Below, piece after piece: positions 16,111 through 24,884 of a stretch of DNA of 64,000 bases. The notes below the pieces were generated by a model. The model was not told the origin of the DNA, ran no database searches, and worked only from the letters and a program-made list of their open reading frames with translations. Position 1 is the first letter of the stretch, and every line of letters begins with the position of its first letter. A program made the translations under genes and the position numbers. Location: the NCBI RefSeq assembly GCF_002024505.1, contig NZ_CP019402.1:868001-932000 (forward strand), in the 5' to 3' direction. The DNA is from Plantibacter flavus (GTDB lineage: Bacteria; Actinomycetota; Actinomycetes; Actinomycetales; Microbacteriaceae).

Positions 16111-18162
16111 ATGAGGATCCGAACGGTGGTCGCCCGGGTGCCGGTCACGATCGCCCTGGTGCTGGTCGTCCTCGTCGTGGGTGTCGTCGGGCGTGGCCTC
16201 TGGGAGTCGACGACGGCGCAACCGTGGTGGGACGCGGTCGCCTACGGCCTGCCCGCCTTCGAGGCCGGGCGCTGGTGGACTCCCGTCACCGGGACGTTCC
16301 TCGTCGTGGAGCCGTGGGCCTACGTGTTCGCGGTGATCGGGTTCGCCTGGGTCGGCCTGCTGGAGTGGTGGCGGGGATCGAAGGTCGCGCTCATCACCTT
16401 CGCCGCCGGTCAGCTCGTCGCCGTCCTCGCCACCGCCGGGTTCCTCTGGGCCGCGAGTCAACTGCCCTGGCCGTGGGCGGCGAGCCTCGCCGGGATGCTC
16501 GACGTCGGTCCCTCCGGCGGGACGATGGCGTGCTTCGCCGCGTGCGTGTCGCTCTTCGCCTCTCCGTGGCGGCAGCGGGGCTGGATCATCGTCGCGTCCT
16601 ACGCCGCGATCGGGGTCCTCTTCATCGGGTCGCTCGCGGACCTCGAGCACGCCTTCGCGGTGCTCTTCGTCCTCGCGGTGAACCGTTCCTTCCGCATCCA
16701 GCGGGCCAGTGTGCGCGAGCGCCGACTGCTCGCGTTCACGACTAGTGTGGCCCTCGGCGTCGTCCAGATCGTCGCCCTACTCGTGCCGACCAACGGCCCG
16801 TTCGGTCCGACCGCTCCGGCGGAGGGCCCGTGGCTCGACGTCGCGATCGACACGGTGGTGATCATCGTGGTCGCCAACGGCCTGCGGCTCGGTCGTCGCT
16901 GGGCGTGGGTGCTGAGCGTCGTCTGGGCGATCCTCAACGTCCTGGTCGCGGTCCTGTACCTGGCGCTGTCGCCGCTCGATCCCGCCGACCTCCCGATCGA
17001 CTGGGGCGACACCGACGTGTTCCTGGCGACGTCGGTGCTCTGGCTCGCCTTCCTGGTCTACCTCGTCGCGACCCGCAGCGCGTTCTCATCCCACCGACGC
17101 CGACAGCTCGGCGTCGGGCGCAAGCAGCAGCAGGACCTGCCGTCGGCGGACGACGCCCGCGCGCTCATCCGGACCAAGGGCGGCGGCTCGCTCTCCTGGA
17201 TGGCCACGTGGGACGGCATGGAGTACTTCCGCACCTCGGTGGGCCTCGTGCCCTACCAGAAGCACGCCGGTGTCGCGATCGTGCTGGCCGACCCGCTCGG
17301 CCCACCGGATCACCTGCAGGCGAGCGTCGCGGAGTTCGTCCAGGCGGCCGAGCGCGACTCCCTCATCCCGTGCTTCTTCAGTTCCAGCCAGGGGACGAAG
17401 GACGCGATGCCCGAGGGATGGCGCGACCTCATCATCGCGGACGACACGATCGTCGACCTTCCCGGTCTCGCGTTCACCGGCAAGGCCTGGTCGAACATCC
17501 GCACGGCGCTCAACAAGGCCGAGCGCGAGGGGATGGTCTTCCGGATGAGCACCTACGCCGCCGAGACGTGGGGCGTCCGACAGCAGATCCGCGCCATCTC
17601 CGAGGGCTGGGTCGGCGACAAGGGTCTGCCGGAGATGCGGTTCACCCTCGGGACCCTGCAGGAGGCCGACGACCCCGAGGTCCGTCTGGCACTCGCGATC
17701 TCGCCGGACGGCGACGTCGACGGCTTCCTCAGCTGGCTCCCGGTCTTCGGCCCCGACGGCGAGCACCGCGGATGGACGCTCGACCTCATGCGGCGCCGCG
17801 AGGAGGGCTTCGGTTCGGTCATGGAGTTCCTCATCGCCTCCTCGGCCAAGGTCTTCGCCGAGGAGGGCGCGCAGATCCTCTCGCTCTCGGGTGCGCCGCT
17901 CGCACACCGGGTGGAGGACGACGAGGGCCGCATCGCGCACCTGCTGGGTCAGCTCAGCGGCATCCTGGAGCCCGTGTACGGCTTCTCGTCCCTCCACCGG
18001 TTCAAGCAGAAGTTCAACCCGCGATCGGAGCCGATCTACCTCCTGTACCGCGACGAGGGCGACCTCACGCGGATCGCGGCGGCGCTCACCCGTGCGTTCC
18101 TGCCGGACGCGACCCTCCGGCAGTTCGCCGGCGCCGGCATCGACATGCTCAAGCGCGACTGA
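16111..18162 (+). CDS. Rhomboid-like membrane domain fused to DUF2156 (aminoacyl-lipid synthase type)
   Basis: 683 residues. The N-terminal half has about eight membrane segments and resembles a rhomboid: GRWWTPVTGTFLV, then GPSGGTMACFAA (S135) and ADLEHAFAVL (H180), in the order of a rhomboid Ser-His dyad. The cytoplasmic C-terminal half (about 340-683) is a DUF2156/LPG_synthase_C acyltransferase fold with GGGSLSWMATWDGMEYF, GKAWSNIRTALNKAEREG, GFLSWLPVF and YGFSSLHRFKQKFNPR. In MprF and LysX this fold moves an amino acid from aminoacyl-tRNA to phosphatidylglycerol. The start at ATG 16111 follows GAAGGGGG. It is convergent, 13 bases apart, with a shortened alanyl-tRNA synthetase paralogue. 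Lipid alanylation is inferred. Confidence 0.8.
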   Translation: MRIRTVVARVPVTIALVLVVLVVGVVGRGLWESTTAQPWWDAVAYGLPAFEAGRWWTPVTGTFLVVEPWAYVFAVIGFAWVGLLEWWRGSKVALITFAAGQLVAVLATAGFLWAASQLPWPWAASLAGMLDVGPSGGTMACFAACVSLFASPWRQRGWIIVASYAAIGVLFIGSLADLEHAFAVLFVLAVNRSFRIQRASVRERRLLAFTTSVALGVVQIVALLVPTNGPFGPTAPAEGPWLDVAIDTVVIIVVANGLRLGRRWAWVLSVVWAILNVLVAVLYLALSPLDPADLPIDWGDTDVFLATSVLWLAFLVYLVATRSAFSSHRRRQLGVGRKQQQDLPSADDARALIRTKGGGSLSWMATWDGMEYFRTSVGLVPYQKHAGVAIVLADPLGPPDHLQASVAEFVQAAERDSLIPCFFSSSQGTKDAMPEGWRDLIIADDTIVDLPGLAFTGKAWSNIRTALNKAEREGMVFRMSTYAAETWGVRQQIRAISEGWVGDKGLPEMRFTLGTLQEADDPEVRLALAISPDGDVDGFLSWLPVFGPDGEHRGWTLDLMRRREEGFGSVMEFLIASSAKVFAEEGAQILSLSGAPLAHRVEDDEGRIAHLLGQLSGILEPVYGFSSLHRFKQKFNPRSEPIYLLYRDEGDLTRIAAALTRAFLPDATLRQFAGAGIDMLKRD

Positions 18163-18175
18163 GCGAGGCCGGCCC

Positions 18176-19606
18176 TCAGGCGGTGTCGCCGCCCGGGAGT
18201 CCCGCTGCGCCGAGGTGCGTCGCCCCGCGGGACCGCGCTCGCTGCTCGGCGAGGGCGGCGGCGAACTCCGCCTCCCAATCGGGAGCGACCTCGATGCCGA
18301 GGCGCCCGGCCTCCTCGAGGGTCAGCTCCTTCGGGAAGCCGTTCGTGTCGGACAGCCGGAACACGTCGTGTCCCGTCATGACCCGCCCGGCGTACCCCTG
18401 GACCATCTGGAGCCCTGCGCCCAGCGTGCGTCGGAACGACTGCTCCTCCTTGACGAGGACGGCGACGACCTCATTGCGGGCGGCGGCCACCTCCGGGTAG
18501 TCGTCGGCGTACAGTCCGGCGATGACGGGCACGATCTCGCCGAAGAAGTTCTCGTGGAGGTCGAGCGAGAGCGCGAGCCGAATCGCCCGTCGGAGCAGTC
18601 GTCGCATGACGTAGCCCTGCTCCTTGTTCGACGGACGCACGCCGTCCACCGCCAGGAAGGTCGCACCCCGCAGGTGGTCGGCGATGATGCGCATCGCGGC
18701 GGTCTCGTCCTCGTAGCGTTTCCCGGTGAGCTCCTGGAGTCGCTCGACGATGGGCCACAGGAGCGAGATGCGGAAGACGTCGTCGGAGTCGATCGACGCG
18801 GCGGCGATGCGTTCGAGGCCGCCGCCGAAGTCGACGTTGCGTCTGGCGAGTTCCTCGAACGAGCCGTCCTCGCGCCGTCGGTACTGCATGAACACCTGGT
18901 TGCCGATCTCCATGAACCGTCCGCCGTCGCTCGCGGGATGCGCGAGGCCGTACGACGGGTCCTGGAACTCGGGGCCGAAGTCGTAGAACACCTCGCTGTC
19001 GGGGCCGCACGGGTCGCCGATCGGTGTGCCCTCGAGTGACCCGCCGCGGGACCACCAGTTCTCGCCGCCGTCGTAGAAGAAGATCCGCTCACCGGGCCGC
19101 ACCCCGCGGGCGTCGCCGTCGGCCTGGGAGCCGATCTCCGCGATCCCGTTGGAGACCCCGCGCTCGGCGAACACCGACGCCCAGATCGAGGCGGCCTCGT
19201 CGTCGCGCGGGATGCCGTTCGCGGGATCGCCGATGAAGCAGGTGACGGAGATCCGCTCCGGATCCAGTCCGACGATGTCGACCAGGAAGGTGAAGAACTG
19301 CCGGATCTGCGTCTCCTTGAAGTAGTCGCCGAGCGACCAGTTGCCGAGCATCTCGAAGAAGGTGGTGTGCCGGTTGTCGCCGACGTCCTCGATGTCCTGG
19401 GCCCGGACGCACGGCTGGCTGTCGGTCAACCGCCGTCCGTCGGGGTGATCCTCACCGAGGAGGAACGGCAGGAGCGCCTGCATCCCGCTGCCGTTGAAGA
19501 GGGTGCTCGTGTCGCCGCGCGGTACGAGCGGAGCCCGCTTGATCAACGCGTGGCCGTTCCGTTCGAGGAAGTCGAGGTAGGCGTTCCGGATGTCGTGGGC
19601 GTCCAT
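18176..19606 (-). CDS. Shortened alanyl-tRNA synthetase paralogue without editing domain
   Basis: 476 residues against about 870-890 for housekeeping AlaRS. The class II catalytic core is intact: motif-1 region LVPRGDTSTLFNGSGMQ, then RHTTFFEMLGNWSLGDYFKE (motif 2), then VDFGGGLERIAAA (motif 3). The tRNA-recognition helical domain follows (GVRPSNKEQGYVMRRLLRRAIR) to about residue 455. The editing (SAD) and C-Ala domains are absent. The protein should make Ala-AMP and possibly Ala-tRNA without proofreading. Its tail-to-tail neighbour is an aminoacyl-lipid-synthase-like protein, so supply of Ala-tRNA for lipid modification is a reasonable guess. An amino acid carrier-protein ligase role is the alternative. 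Confidence 0.85.
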   Translation of the reverse strand: MDAHDIRNAYLDFLERNGHALIKRAPLVPRGDTSTLFNGSGMQALLPFLLGEDHPDGRRLTDSQPCVRAQDIEDVGDNRHTTFFEMLGNWSLGDYFKETQIRQFFTFLVDIVGLDPERISVTCFIGDPANGIPRDDEAASIWASVFAERGVSNGIAEIGSQADGDARGVRPGERIFFYDGGENWWSRGGSLEGTPIGDPCGPDSEVFYDFGPEFQDPSYGLAHPASDGGRFMEIGNQVFMQYRRREDGSFEELARRNVDFGGGLERIAAASIDSDDVFRISLLWPIVERLQELTGKRYEDETAAMRIIADHLRGATFLAVDGVRPSNKEQGYVMRRLLRRAIRLALSLDLHENFFGEIVPVIAGLYADDYPEVAAARNEVVAVLVKEEQSFRRTLGAGLQMVQGYAGRVMTGHDVFRLSDTNGFPKELTLEEAGRLGIEVAPDWEAEFAAALAEQRARSRGATHLGAAGLPGGDTA

Positions 19607-19664
19607 GCCGACACGATTCCAGCTTTCCGGCCCGAGGGGAAGCCGGTGGGCGCGGTGACCCGAC

Positions 19665-20810
19665 TCAGTCCGCGTCGTGGAGTGACCGCAGGGCGGTCAC
19701 GACGTCGTCGTGCCAGCGGCGGGCCGCCGGGAGCACGCCGCCGAAGATCGGGGTGTCGTGCGTCGCGCCCAGGTACATCGTCCCGCTCGCGTCGACGCCG
19801 TCGGCCCGGAGCGCGGCGAGGTAGGCCGCGCCGTCGCCGCGGAGGGGGTCGTACTCGGCCGTGAGGATCACGGCGCGGGGGAGGTCCGCGTGCGACCGGG
19901 CGAGGAGGGGCGACGCGTGCGGTTCCTTCGCCTGACGTCGATCGAAGAGGTAGGTCTTCGCGACGGAACGCAGCTCCTTGATCGCGAAGATCCTCGGGAT
20001 GCCCATCTCCCGCACGGGACGGAGGTCGATGTGGCCGCCGGTGAGGTCCGTGACCGGCACTTCGAGCAGCTGGAGTCGGATGGGCAGCCGGCCGCGTTCG
20101 CGGTTCACGAGCGTGAGCGCCGCCGCGATGCTGCCGCCGGCGGACACCCCGGCGACGGCGATCCGCCGCGAGTCGATCCCGAGCGTCGCGGCCTCGGCGA
20201 ACAGCCACTCGAGCGCCGCGTGGGCCTGTTCCAGCTGGGTCGGGTACCGGTGCTCGGGAGCGAGCGCGTAGTCGACGGCGGCGATGACCACGCCGGCGTC
20301 GGCCGCCCGACGACGGAACCCCGCGTCGGTCGTCGGGTAGTCGATCCCGCCGATGCGGAACGCCCCACCGAAGAAGGACAGGACCGCGGGCACCGCCTGG
20401 TCTCCGTCGGCCGTGGGCGGGTGATAGAGCCGGATCCGGACGTCGGGGAAGCCGGCGACCGGGATCGTGTGCTCCTCGATGCGCAGCTCCGGGCCCGGGA
20501 CGCCGACGGTCGCGAGCTCCTTCTTGTCCCAGTTCCGCGCGGCCTTGCGGTGCTGTGCGCGTGTCTTCTTGCGGCGGGGTGCGGCGGTGGTGGCCTTCGC
20601 CGTCGGGCTCGAGGGCTTCGCCTTCGGTCCGGTGGCCTTCGGGGAGGTCGCCTTCGGGTCCGCAGCGGGAGCGGGCTTCGGGCGCGCGACGGTGGTCGTC
20701 TTCGGCCGCAGGAAGAAGGCCTTCGCCTGCTCGAGTGCGGTCGAGATGAGGTAGGCACGGTGCGTCCGCGCTCGTTCGACGAAGATCGGGTCGAGAGGCA
20801 AACGACTCAC
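19665..20810 (-). CDS. Alpha/beta hydrolase, HSL/arylacetamidase type, with basic linker
   Basis: 381 residues. The first ~100 hold a Lys/Pro/Ala/Thr-rich low-complexity stretch (about 35-95). The hydrolase domain follows: FFGGAFRIGG, GVSAGGSIAA (nucleophile serine), EYDPLRGDG (acid) and GATHDTPIF (histidine). The HSL oxyanion motif HGGG appears as FFGGA, so its first histidine is replaced, although the GG remains. It probably cleaves esters or amides in the cytoplasm, substrate unknown. It starts at GTG 20810 with AAGGCAGG upstream; a TAGACT -10 lies at complement 20843-20848. Confidence 0.85.
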   Translation of the reverse strand: MSRLPLDPIFVERARTHRAYLISTALEQAKAFFLRPKTTTVARPKPAPAADPKATSPKATGPKAKPSSPTAKATTAAPRRKKTRAQHRKAARNWDKKELATVGVPGPELRIEEHTIPVAGFPDVRIRLYHPPTADGDQAVPAVLSFFGGAFRIGGIDYPTTDAGFRRRAADAGVVIAAVDYALAPEHRYPTQLEQAHAALEWLFAEAATLGIDSRRIAVAGVSAGGSIAAALTLVNRERGRLPIRLQLLEVPVTDLTGGHIDLRPVREMGIPRIFAIKELRSVAKTYLFDRRQAKEPHASPLLARSHADLPRAVILTAEYDPLRGDGAAYLAALRADGVDASGTMYLGATHDTPIFGGVLPAARRWHDDVVTALRSLHDAD

Positions 20811-20842
20811 CTGCCTTGCTGCTCGGATGGGCGGATCCCAGC

Positions 20843-20848
20843 AGTCTA
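20843..20848 (-). promoter_or_regulatory. -10 element for the HSL-type hydrolase
   Basis: TAGACT on the reverse strand, 32 bases before GTG 20810. No convincing -35. Confidence 0.4.
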
Positions 20849-20901
20849 GGCGGGCTCGGCAGACGACGACCGTGGCTTGCCCGATCGATCCTTCCGCGCG
20901 G

Positions 20902-20941
20902 CTTCACCTCCTGTTCACCGGGAGGCCCGGCCCTGTTCGGG
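20902..20941 (+). promoter_or_regulatory. PHO-box-like direct repeats upstream of phnD
   Basis: CTTCACC (20902), GTTCACC (20913) and GTTCGGG (20935) keep an 11-base period (one unit at 20924 is degenerate). This is the PhoP-box pattern known from actinobacteria, upstream of a phosphonate operon. Phosphate-starvation control is inferred. Confidence 0.65.
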
Positions 20942-21072
20942 TGCCGCTCGTAACGTGATCACACGTACGGCACACAGCAGTGCCCGCGTCGGTCACTCGC
21001 GGTTCCGCTCCACCGGAGCCACGCGCGGAGCGGGCGGGTGCATCGGTCCTTCTGAAAGGTACGTCCCAGCAC

Positions 21073-21993
21073 ATGAAGCTCTCCCTCACCCGCGTCGCTG
21101 CGCTCGGCGCCGCCGCCCTCCTCTCGATCGGCCTGGCCGCCTGCTCGAGCGCCACCGCCAGCGACACCGGTTCCGCCGCGGCCGGGACCTTTGCGGTCGA
21201 CGACCAGACCCTCGTCTTCGGCGTCGTCCCCGACTCGGTCGACACGCAGACCAACTACCAGCCGCTCATGGACTACATCGCCCAGGAGACCGGCAAGAAG
21301 GTCGAATACCACGAGTCGACCGACTACGCGGCCCTCATCGAGGCGGCCGTCGCCGGCAAGATCGACGTCGCGTCCTTCTCCGGCTTCACCTACGTCACCG
21401 CGCTCAACAACGGGGCCAAGATCACGCCGATCTCGTCGATCATCACCGTCGAGGGGCAGGAGCCGGGCTACTACTCCGAGGCGATCGTCCCGAAGGACTC
21501 GTCGATCACCAAGATCGAGGAGTTCAAGGGCAAGAAGGTCTGCTTCGTCGACCCGTCCTCGACGTCCGGGTACCTCTTCCCGAGCTACAACCTGCTCGAG
21601 GCCGGCATCGACCCCGAGCAGGACATCACCCCGGTCTTCGCCGGCAAGCACGACGTCTCGGTGACGAAGACCGCCGAGGGCGTCGAGTGCGAGGCGGGCT
21701 TCGCCGAGGACTCCGAGGTCGAGAAGAACGACGGCGTGAAGGTCATCGACCGCACGATGGTCCCCGGTGCGCCGATCGTCGAGTCCGACTCCCTGCCCGC
21801 CGACGTGAAGGAGAAGCTCGAGAAGGCCCTCTCCGAGGTCACGATCGACCAGATCATCGACTCCGGCGTGAAGAGCGCCGACAGCGACGCCTTCCGCGCG
21901 ACCTTCTACGGCACCTCGCCGGTCGACGACGCGTACTACGACACCATCCGCGACATCTGCAAGAAGACCAACGCCAAGCAGTGCCAGGCCTGA
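21073..21993 (+). CDS. phnD: Phosphonate ABC transporter, substrate-binding lipoprotein
   Basis: 306 residues. A lipoprotein signal ends at LAAC-S (C24), so the protein is anchored on the outer face of the membrane. The mature part is PhnD-type: LVFGVVPDSVDTQTNYQPLMDYI, YAALIEAAVAGKIDVASFSGFTYV, KKVCFVDPSSTSGYLFP, and CEAGFAEDSEVEK. It delivers phosphonate to the PhnC/PhnE importer. The start at ATG 21073 is set by the signal peptide; GAAAGG is 14 bases upstream. It heads the operon, behind a PHO-box-like repeat and ahead of a large hairpin that separates it from phnC. Confidence 0.93.
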   Translation: MKLSLTRVAALGAAALLSIGLAACSSATASDTGSAAAGTFAVDDQTLVFGVVPDSVDTQTNYQPLMDYIAQETGKKVEYHESTDYAALIEAAVAGKIDVASFSGFTYVTALNNGAKITPISSIITVEGQEPGYYSEAIVPKDSSITKIEEFKGKKVCFVDPSSTSGYLFPSYNLLEAGIDPEQDITPVFAGKHDVSVTKTAEGVECEAGFAEDSEVEKNDGVKVIDRTMVPGAPIVESDSLPADVKEKLEKALSEVTIDQIIDSGVKSADSDAFRATFYGTSPVDDAYYDTIRDICKKTNAKQCQA

Positions 21994-21996
21994 TCT

Positions 21997-22060
21997 GAGC
22001 ACCGGCACCGCCCTTCGACAAGCGGTTCCTGAGCTTGTCGAAGGGCAGTGACCGGTGCTC
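21997..22060 (+). repeat. Two-tier hairpin between phnD and phnC, built from the intergenic repeat
   Basis: Inner stem: CCCTTCGACAAGC (22011-22023) pairs with GCTTGTCGAAGGG (22033-22045) around a 9-base loop. Outer stem: GAGCACCGG (21997-22005) pairs with CCGGTGCTC (22052-22060). It may protect phnD mRNA or partly terminate transcription, so that more PhnD than transporter is made. Confidence 0.75.
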
Positions 22061-22131
22061 CGGTTCCCGGTCACCGAGCCCGTCGCGGTGCGACGTCCGC
22101 ATCACCACCAACCTCACGAGAGGCAGCAGTC

Positions 22132-23127
22132 ATGAGCGTCACCGAGCAGCAGGCGCGTCACACCGCACCCGACGGAGCGGAACCGCTCGTGCGTCTCCGC
22201 GGGGTCACGAAGCGCTTCGACCGGACGGTCGCCCTGCAGCGCGTCGACCTCGACATCCGTCGCGGTGAGATCGTCGTCCTCCTCGGCCTGTCGGGATCCG
22301 GCAAGTCGACGCTCCTCCGTCACCTGGACGGTCTCGAGCGGCCCACCGCCGGGTCCGTCTCGGTCCTCGGCGACGAGGTGCCGGCCCTCGGGCAGCGCGC
22401 CCTGCGCCGGCTCCGCGCCCGCGTCGGGTTCGTCTTCCAGCAGTTCGAGCTGGTCCCGTCGCTCACCGTCCTCGAGAACGTCCTGACCGGTTCGCTGGCG
22501 GGCGTCCGCGGACCACGTCTCGGCATCCTCGGCTACGGCCGCAACCTGAAGATGAAGGCGCTCGGCCACCTCGATCGCGTCGGCCTCCTGGAGCGCGCCT
22601 ACCAGCGCGCCGACACCCTCTCCGGTGGTCAGCAGCAGCGCGTGGCCATCGCCAGAGCGCTCATGCAGGACCCCGAGATCCTCCTCGCCGACGAGCCCGT
22701 CGCCTCCCTCGACCCGGAGTCGAGCGAGCAGGTGATGGCCCTCATTCGTGAGATCGCGATCGACCGTGGACTCACCGTCGTGTGCAGCCTGCACCAGGTC
22801 GACCTCGCGCTCTCCTGGGGCGACCGCATCGTCGGTCTCCGGCACGGCGAGGTGGTCCTCGACACCACGACCGACGGCCTGTCGAAGACCGAGGTGATGG
22901 AGATCTACGGCCGGGTCGCGACGAGCACCCGTGAGCTGCAGGCGATCGCCGTGGAGTTGGAGACCGACGAGCTGCTCGGCGACCCCGACGACGACCTCCG
23001 CGGCCTGCTCGGCGTCGAGGAGCGCGTGGGCGAGGACGAACTCCCCGACGAACCGGAGTGGGAGTTCGACGCCGATGTCGACGGCCGCGAGCCCGACGAG
23101 CTCCGTCGACCTGGCAGGACCCGCTGA
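22132..23127 (+). CDS. phnC: Phosphonate ABC transporter ATP-binding protein
   Basis: 331 residues, longer than the usual ~260 because of a C-terminal acidic extension (about 280-331). The ATPase is complete: Walker A GLSGSGKSTLL, Q-loop VFQQFEL, signature LSGGQQQRVAIARAL, Walker B ILLADEPVASLD and H-loop CSLHQVDLAL. MSVTEQQ at 22132 is preferred over longer frames because GAGAGG lies eight bases upstream and because the gap holds the hairpin. TGATG couples it to the permease gene. Confidence 0.94.
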   Translation: MSVTEQQARHTAPDGAEPLVRLRGVTKRFDRTVALQRVDLDIRRGEIVVLLGLSGSGKSTLLRHLDGLERPTAGSVSVLGDEVPALGQRALRRLRARVGFVFQQFELVPSLTVLENVLTGSLAGVRGPRLGILGYGRNLKMKALGHLDRVGLLERAYQRADTLSGGQQQRVAIARALMQDPEILLADEPVASLDPESSEQVMALIREIAIDRGLTVVCSLHQVDLALSWGDRIVGLRHGEVVLDTTTDGLSKTEVMEIYGRVATSTRELQAIAVELETDELLGDPDDDLRGLLGVEERVGEDELPDEPEWEFDADVDGREPDELRRPGRTR

Positions 23128-24884
23128 TGGTCGTCACCGCGCCCGCGAAGACGGCACCGCCCGCCGACCGCCCGCCCGGACTCTCCGGACCCGTCCCGGT
23201 CGGTCGGCTCCGCCCGCAGACGATCGCCGCCGTGCTCACGCTCGTCGCGCTGCTCGCGTTCTCGGTCTACTCGCTCCTCGAGGTCGGGATCTCGATCCCG
23301 AACATGGTGGCGAGCTGGGGCAACGCGGTCAACTTCTTCAACCGGGTGGGGACGATCACGTTCCCGCCGCCCGGGGAACTGCTGTCGCTCACCGCCCTGA
23401 CCCTGGGGATCGTGATCTCCGGCACCGTCCTCGCTGCGGTGCTCTCCATCCCGGTCGCGTACCTCGCAGCCGCCAACACGACCCCGGGACCGGCCTGGCG
23501 CGCAGTCGGTCGGTTCATCGGCGTGCTCAGCCGTGCCGTGCCGGACGTCGTCATCGCGATGATCCTCGTGCTCATGTTCTCGCTCGGATCGCTGCCCGGC
23601 ATCATCGCGATCGGGCTGCACTCCGTCGGGATGATCTCGAAGCTCTTCGCGGACGCGATCGAGCAGGTCGACGAAGGGCCGCGACTCGCGATCCGGGCAG
23701 CCGGCGGCTCGAAGCTGCAGGAGTTCACCTCGGGCGTCCTGCCGCAGGTCCTTCCGTCCTGGGTGGCCACGGTCCTCCACCGCGGCGACATCAACCTGCG
23801 CGGTTCGGTCCTGCTCGGCTACGTCGGCGTCCTCGGCCTCGGCCGTGAGCTGTCGCTCGCGTTCAAATCACTCGACTACTCGCTCGGCATCGGACTCGCG
23901 ATCGTCATCTTCGCGCTGTGCGTCGTCATGGAGATCGTGTCGAGCACCGTGCGCACCGTGATGCTCGGGGTGCAGCCGACCGGACGCGGACTCGGTGACC
24001 GCGTCGTGCGTCGGGTGGCCGCGGGTCGGGACGCGCGTCGCGCGGTGAATGGGAGCAGTCGGACGACCGCTGCTCCGAGCGCCGAGTCCCGGATCGCCGC
24101 TGCGGCGAAGCGACCCTGGACGCCGGCCCGCGTTCGCGACACCGTCGGTGCCTGGCTCGCCGTGGCGGTGGTGGTCTGGGGCGTCGTCGTGTCCGACATC
24201 CAGTGGGGCGACCTCGTGACGTTCTGGGCGAAGGCGCCCGACGTCCTCGCCCGTCTCTGGCCGCCGTCGTTCGGCATGCGCACGACGGAGCAGATGGTCG
24301 AGGCGATGTTCGAGACCGTCGCGATCGCCTTCGCGGCGACCCTCATCGCCCTCGTCTGCTCGATCGTCATCGGGTCCCTCGCCGCACGGAACGTCGCCCC
24401 GAACCGTGGTGTCCGCACCGGCGCCCGGTTCGCGCTCGTCGGCATCCGCGGCATCCCGGAGCTCATCCTCGCGATCCTGCTCATCGTCGTCACCGGGCTC
24501 GGTGCCCAGGCGGGGACGCTCGCGCTCGGCGTCTGCGGGATCGGCCTCCTCGGCAAGCTCATCGCCGACTCCTTCGAGGAGGTCGCGCCCGGACCGGAAC
24601 GGGCGCTGATCGCCGTCGGGGCGACCCGACCGCAGGTCTACGCCGCCGCGACCCTCCCGCAGGGGGCCCGCGCGCTGGTCGGGCACACCTTCTACACGCT
24701 CGACACGAACATCCGCGCCGCGACCATGCTCGGCATCGTCGGCGGAGGCGGCATCGGCTACTACCTGATCCAGGCGGACCAGGGCGGGAACTACGACCAG
24801 GTCACGGCCATCGTGCTGATGATCCTCGCGGTGGTCCTCGTCGTCGAGGGCATCGCCATGTGGATGCGGAGGGTGTTCTCGTGA
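23127..24884 (+). CDS. phnE: Fused phosphonate permease (two PhnE domains in one chain)
   Basis: 585 residues, about twice the size of a single PhnE (~270). Each half has a set of membrane helices and an EAA-type loop: EQVDEGPRLAIRAAGGSKLQEF in the first, EEVAPGPERALIAVGATRPQVY in the second. A cytoplasmic linker (about 295-345) joins them. One chain therefore forms the complete membrane pore, replacing the PhnE1/PhnE2 heterodimer. ATG 23127 overlaps the phnC stop (TGATG); the stop overlaps the next gene by GTGA. Confidence 0.92.
   Translation: MVVTAPAKTAPPADRPPGLSGPVPVGRLRPQTIAAVLTLVALLAFSVYSLLEVGISIPNMVASWGNAVNFFNRVGTITFPPPGELLSLTALTLGIVISGTVLAAVLSIPVAYLAAANTTPGPAWRAVGRFIGVLSRAVPDVVIAMILVLMFSLGSLPGIIAIGLHSVGMISKLFADAIEQVDEGPRLAIRAAGGSKLQEFTSGVLPQVLPSWVATVLHRGDINLRGSVLLGYVGVLGLGRELSLAFKSLDYSLGIGLAIVIFALCVVMEIVSSTVRTVMLGVQPTGRGLGDRVVRRVAAGRDARRAVNGSSRTTAAPSAESRIAAAAKRPWTPARVRDTVGAWLAVAVVVWGVVVSDIQWGDLVTFWAKAPDVLARLWPPSFGMRTTEQMVEAMFETVAIAFAATLIALVCSIVIGSLAARNVAPNRGVRTGARFALVGIRGIPELILAILLIVVTGLGAQAGTLALGVCGIGLLGKLIADSFEEVAPGPERALIAVGATRPQVYAAATLPQGARALVGHTFYTLDTNIRAATMLGIVGGGGIGYYLIQADQGGNYDQVTAIVLMILAVVLVVEGIAMWMRRVFS

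Noticed and set aside
20843..20901. tRNA or small RNA gene in the gap between the hydrolase and phnD
   Set aside because: No cloverleaf or rho-independent terminator was found; the gap is explained by a -10 element and the PHO-box-like repeats.
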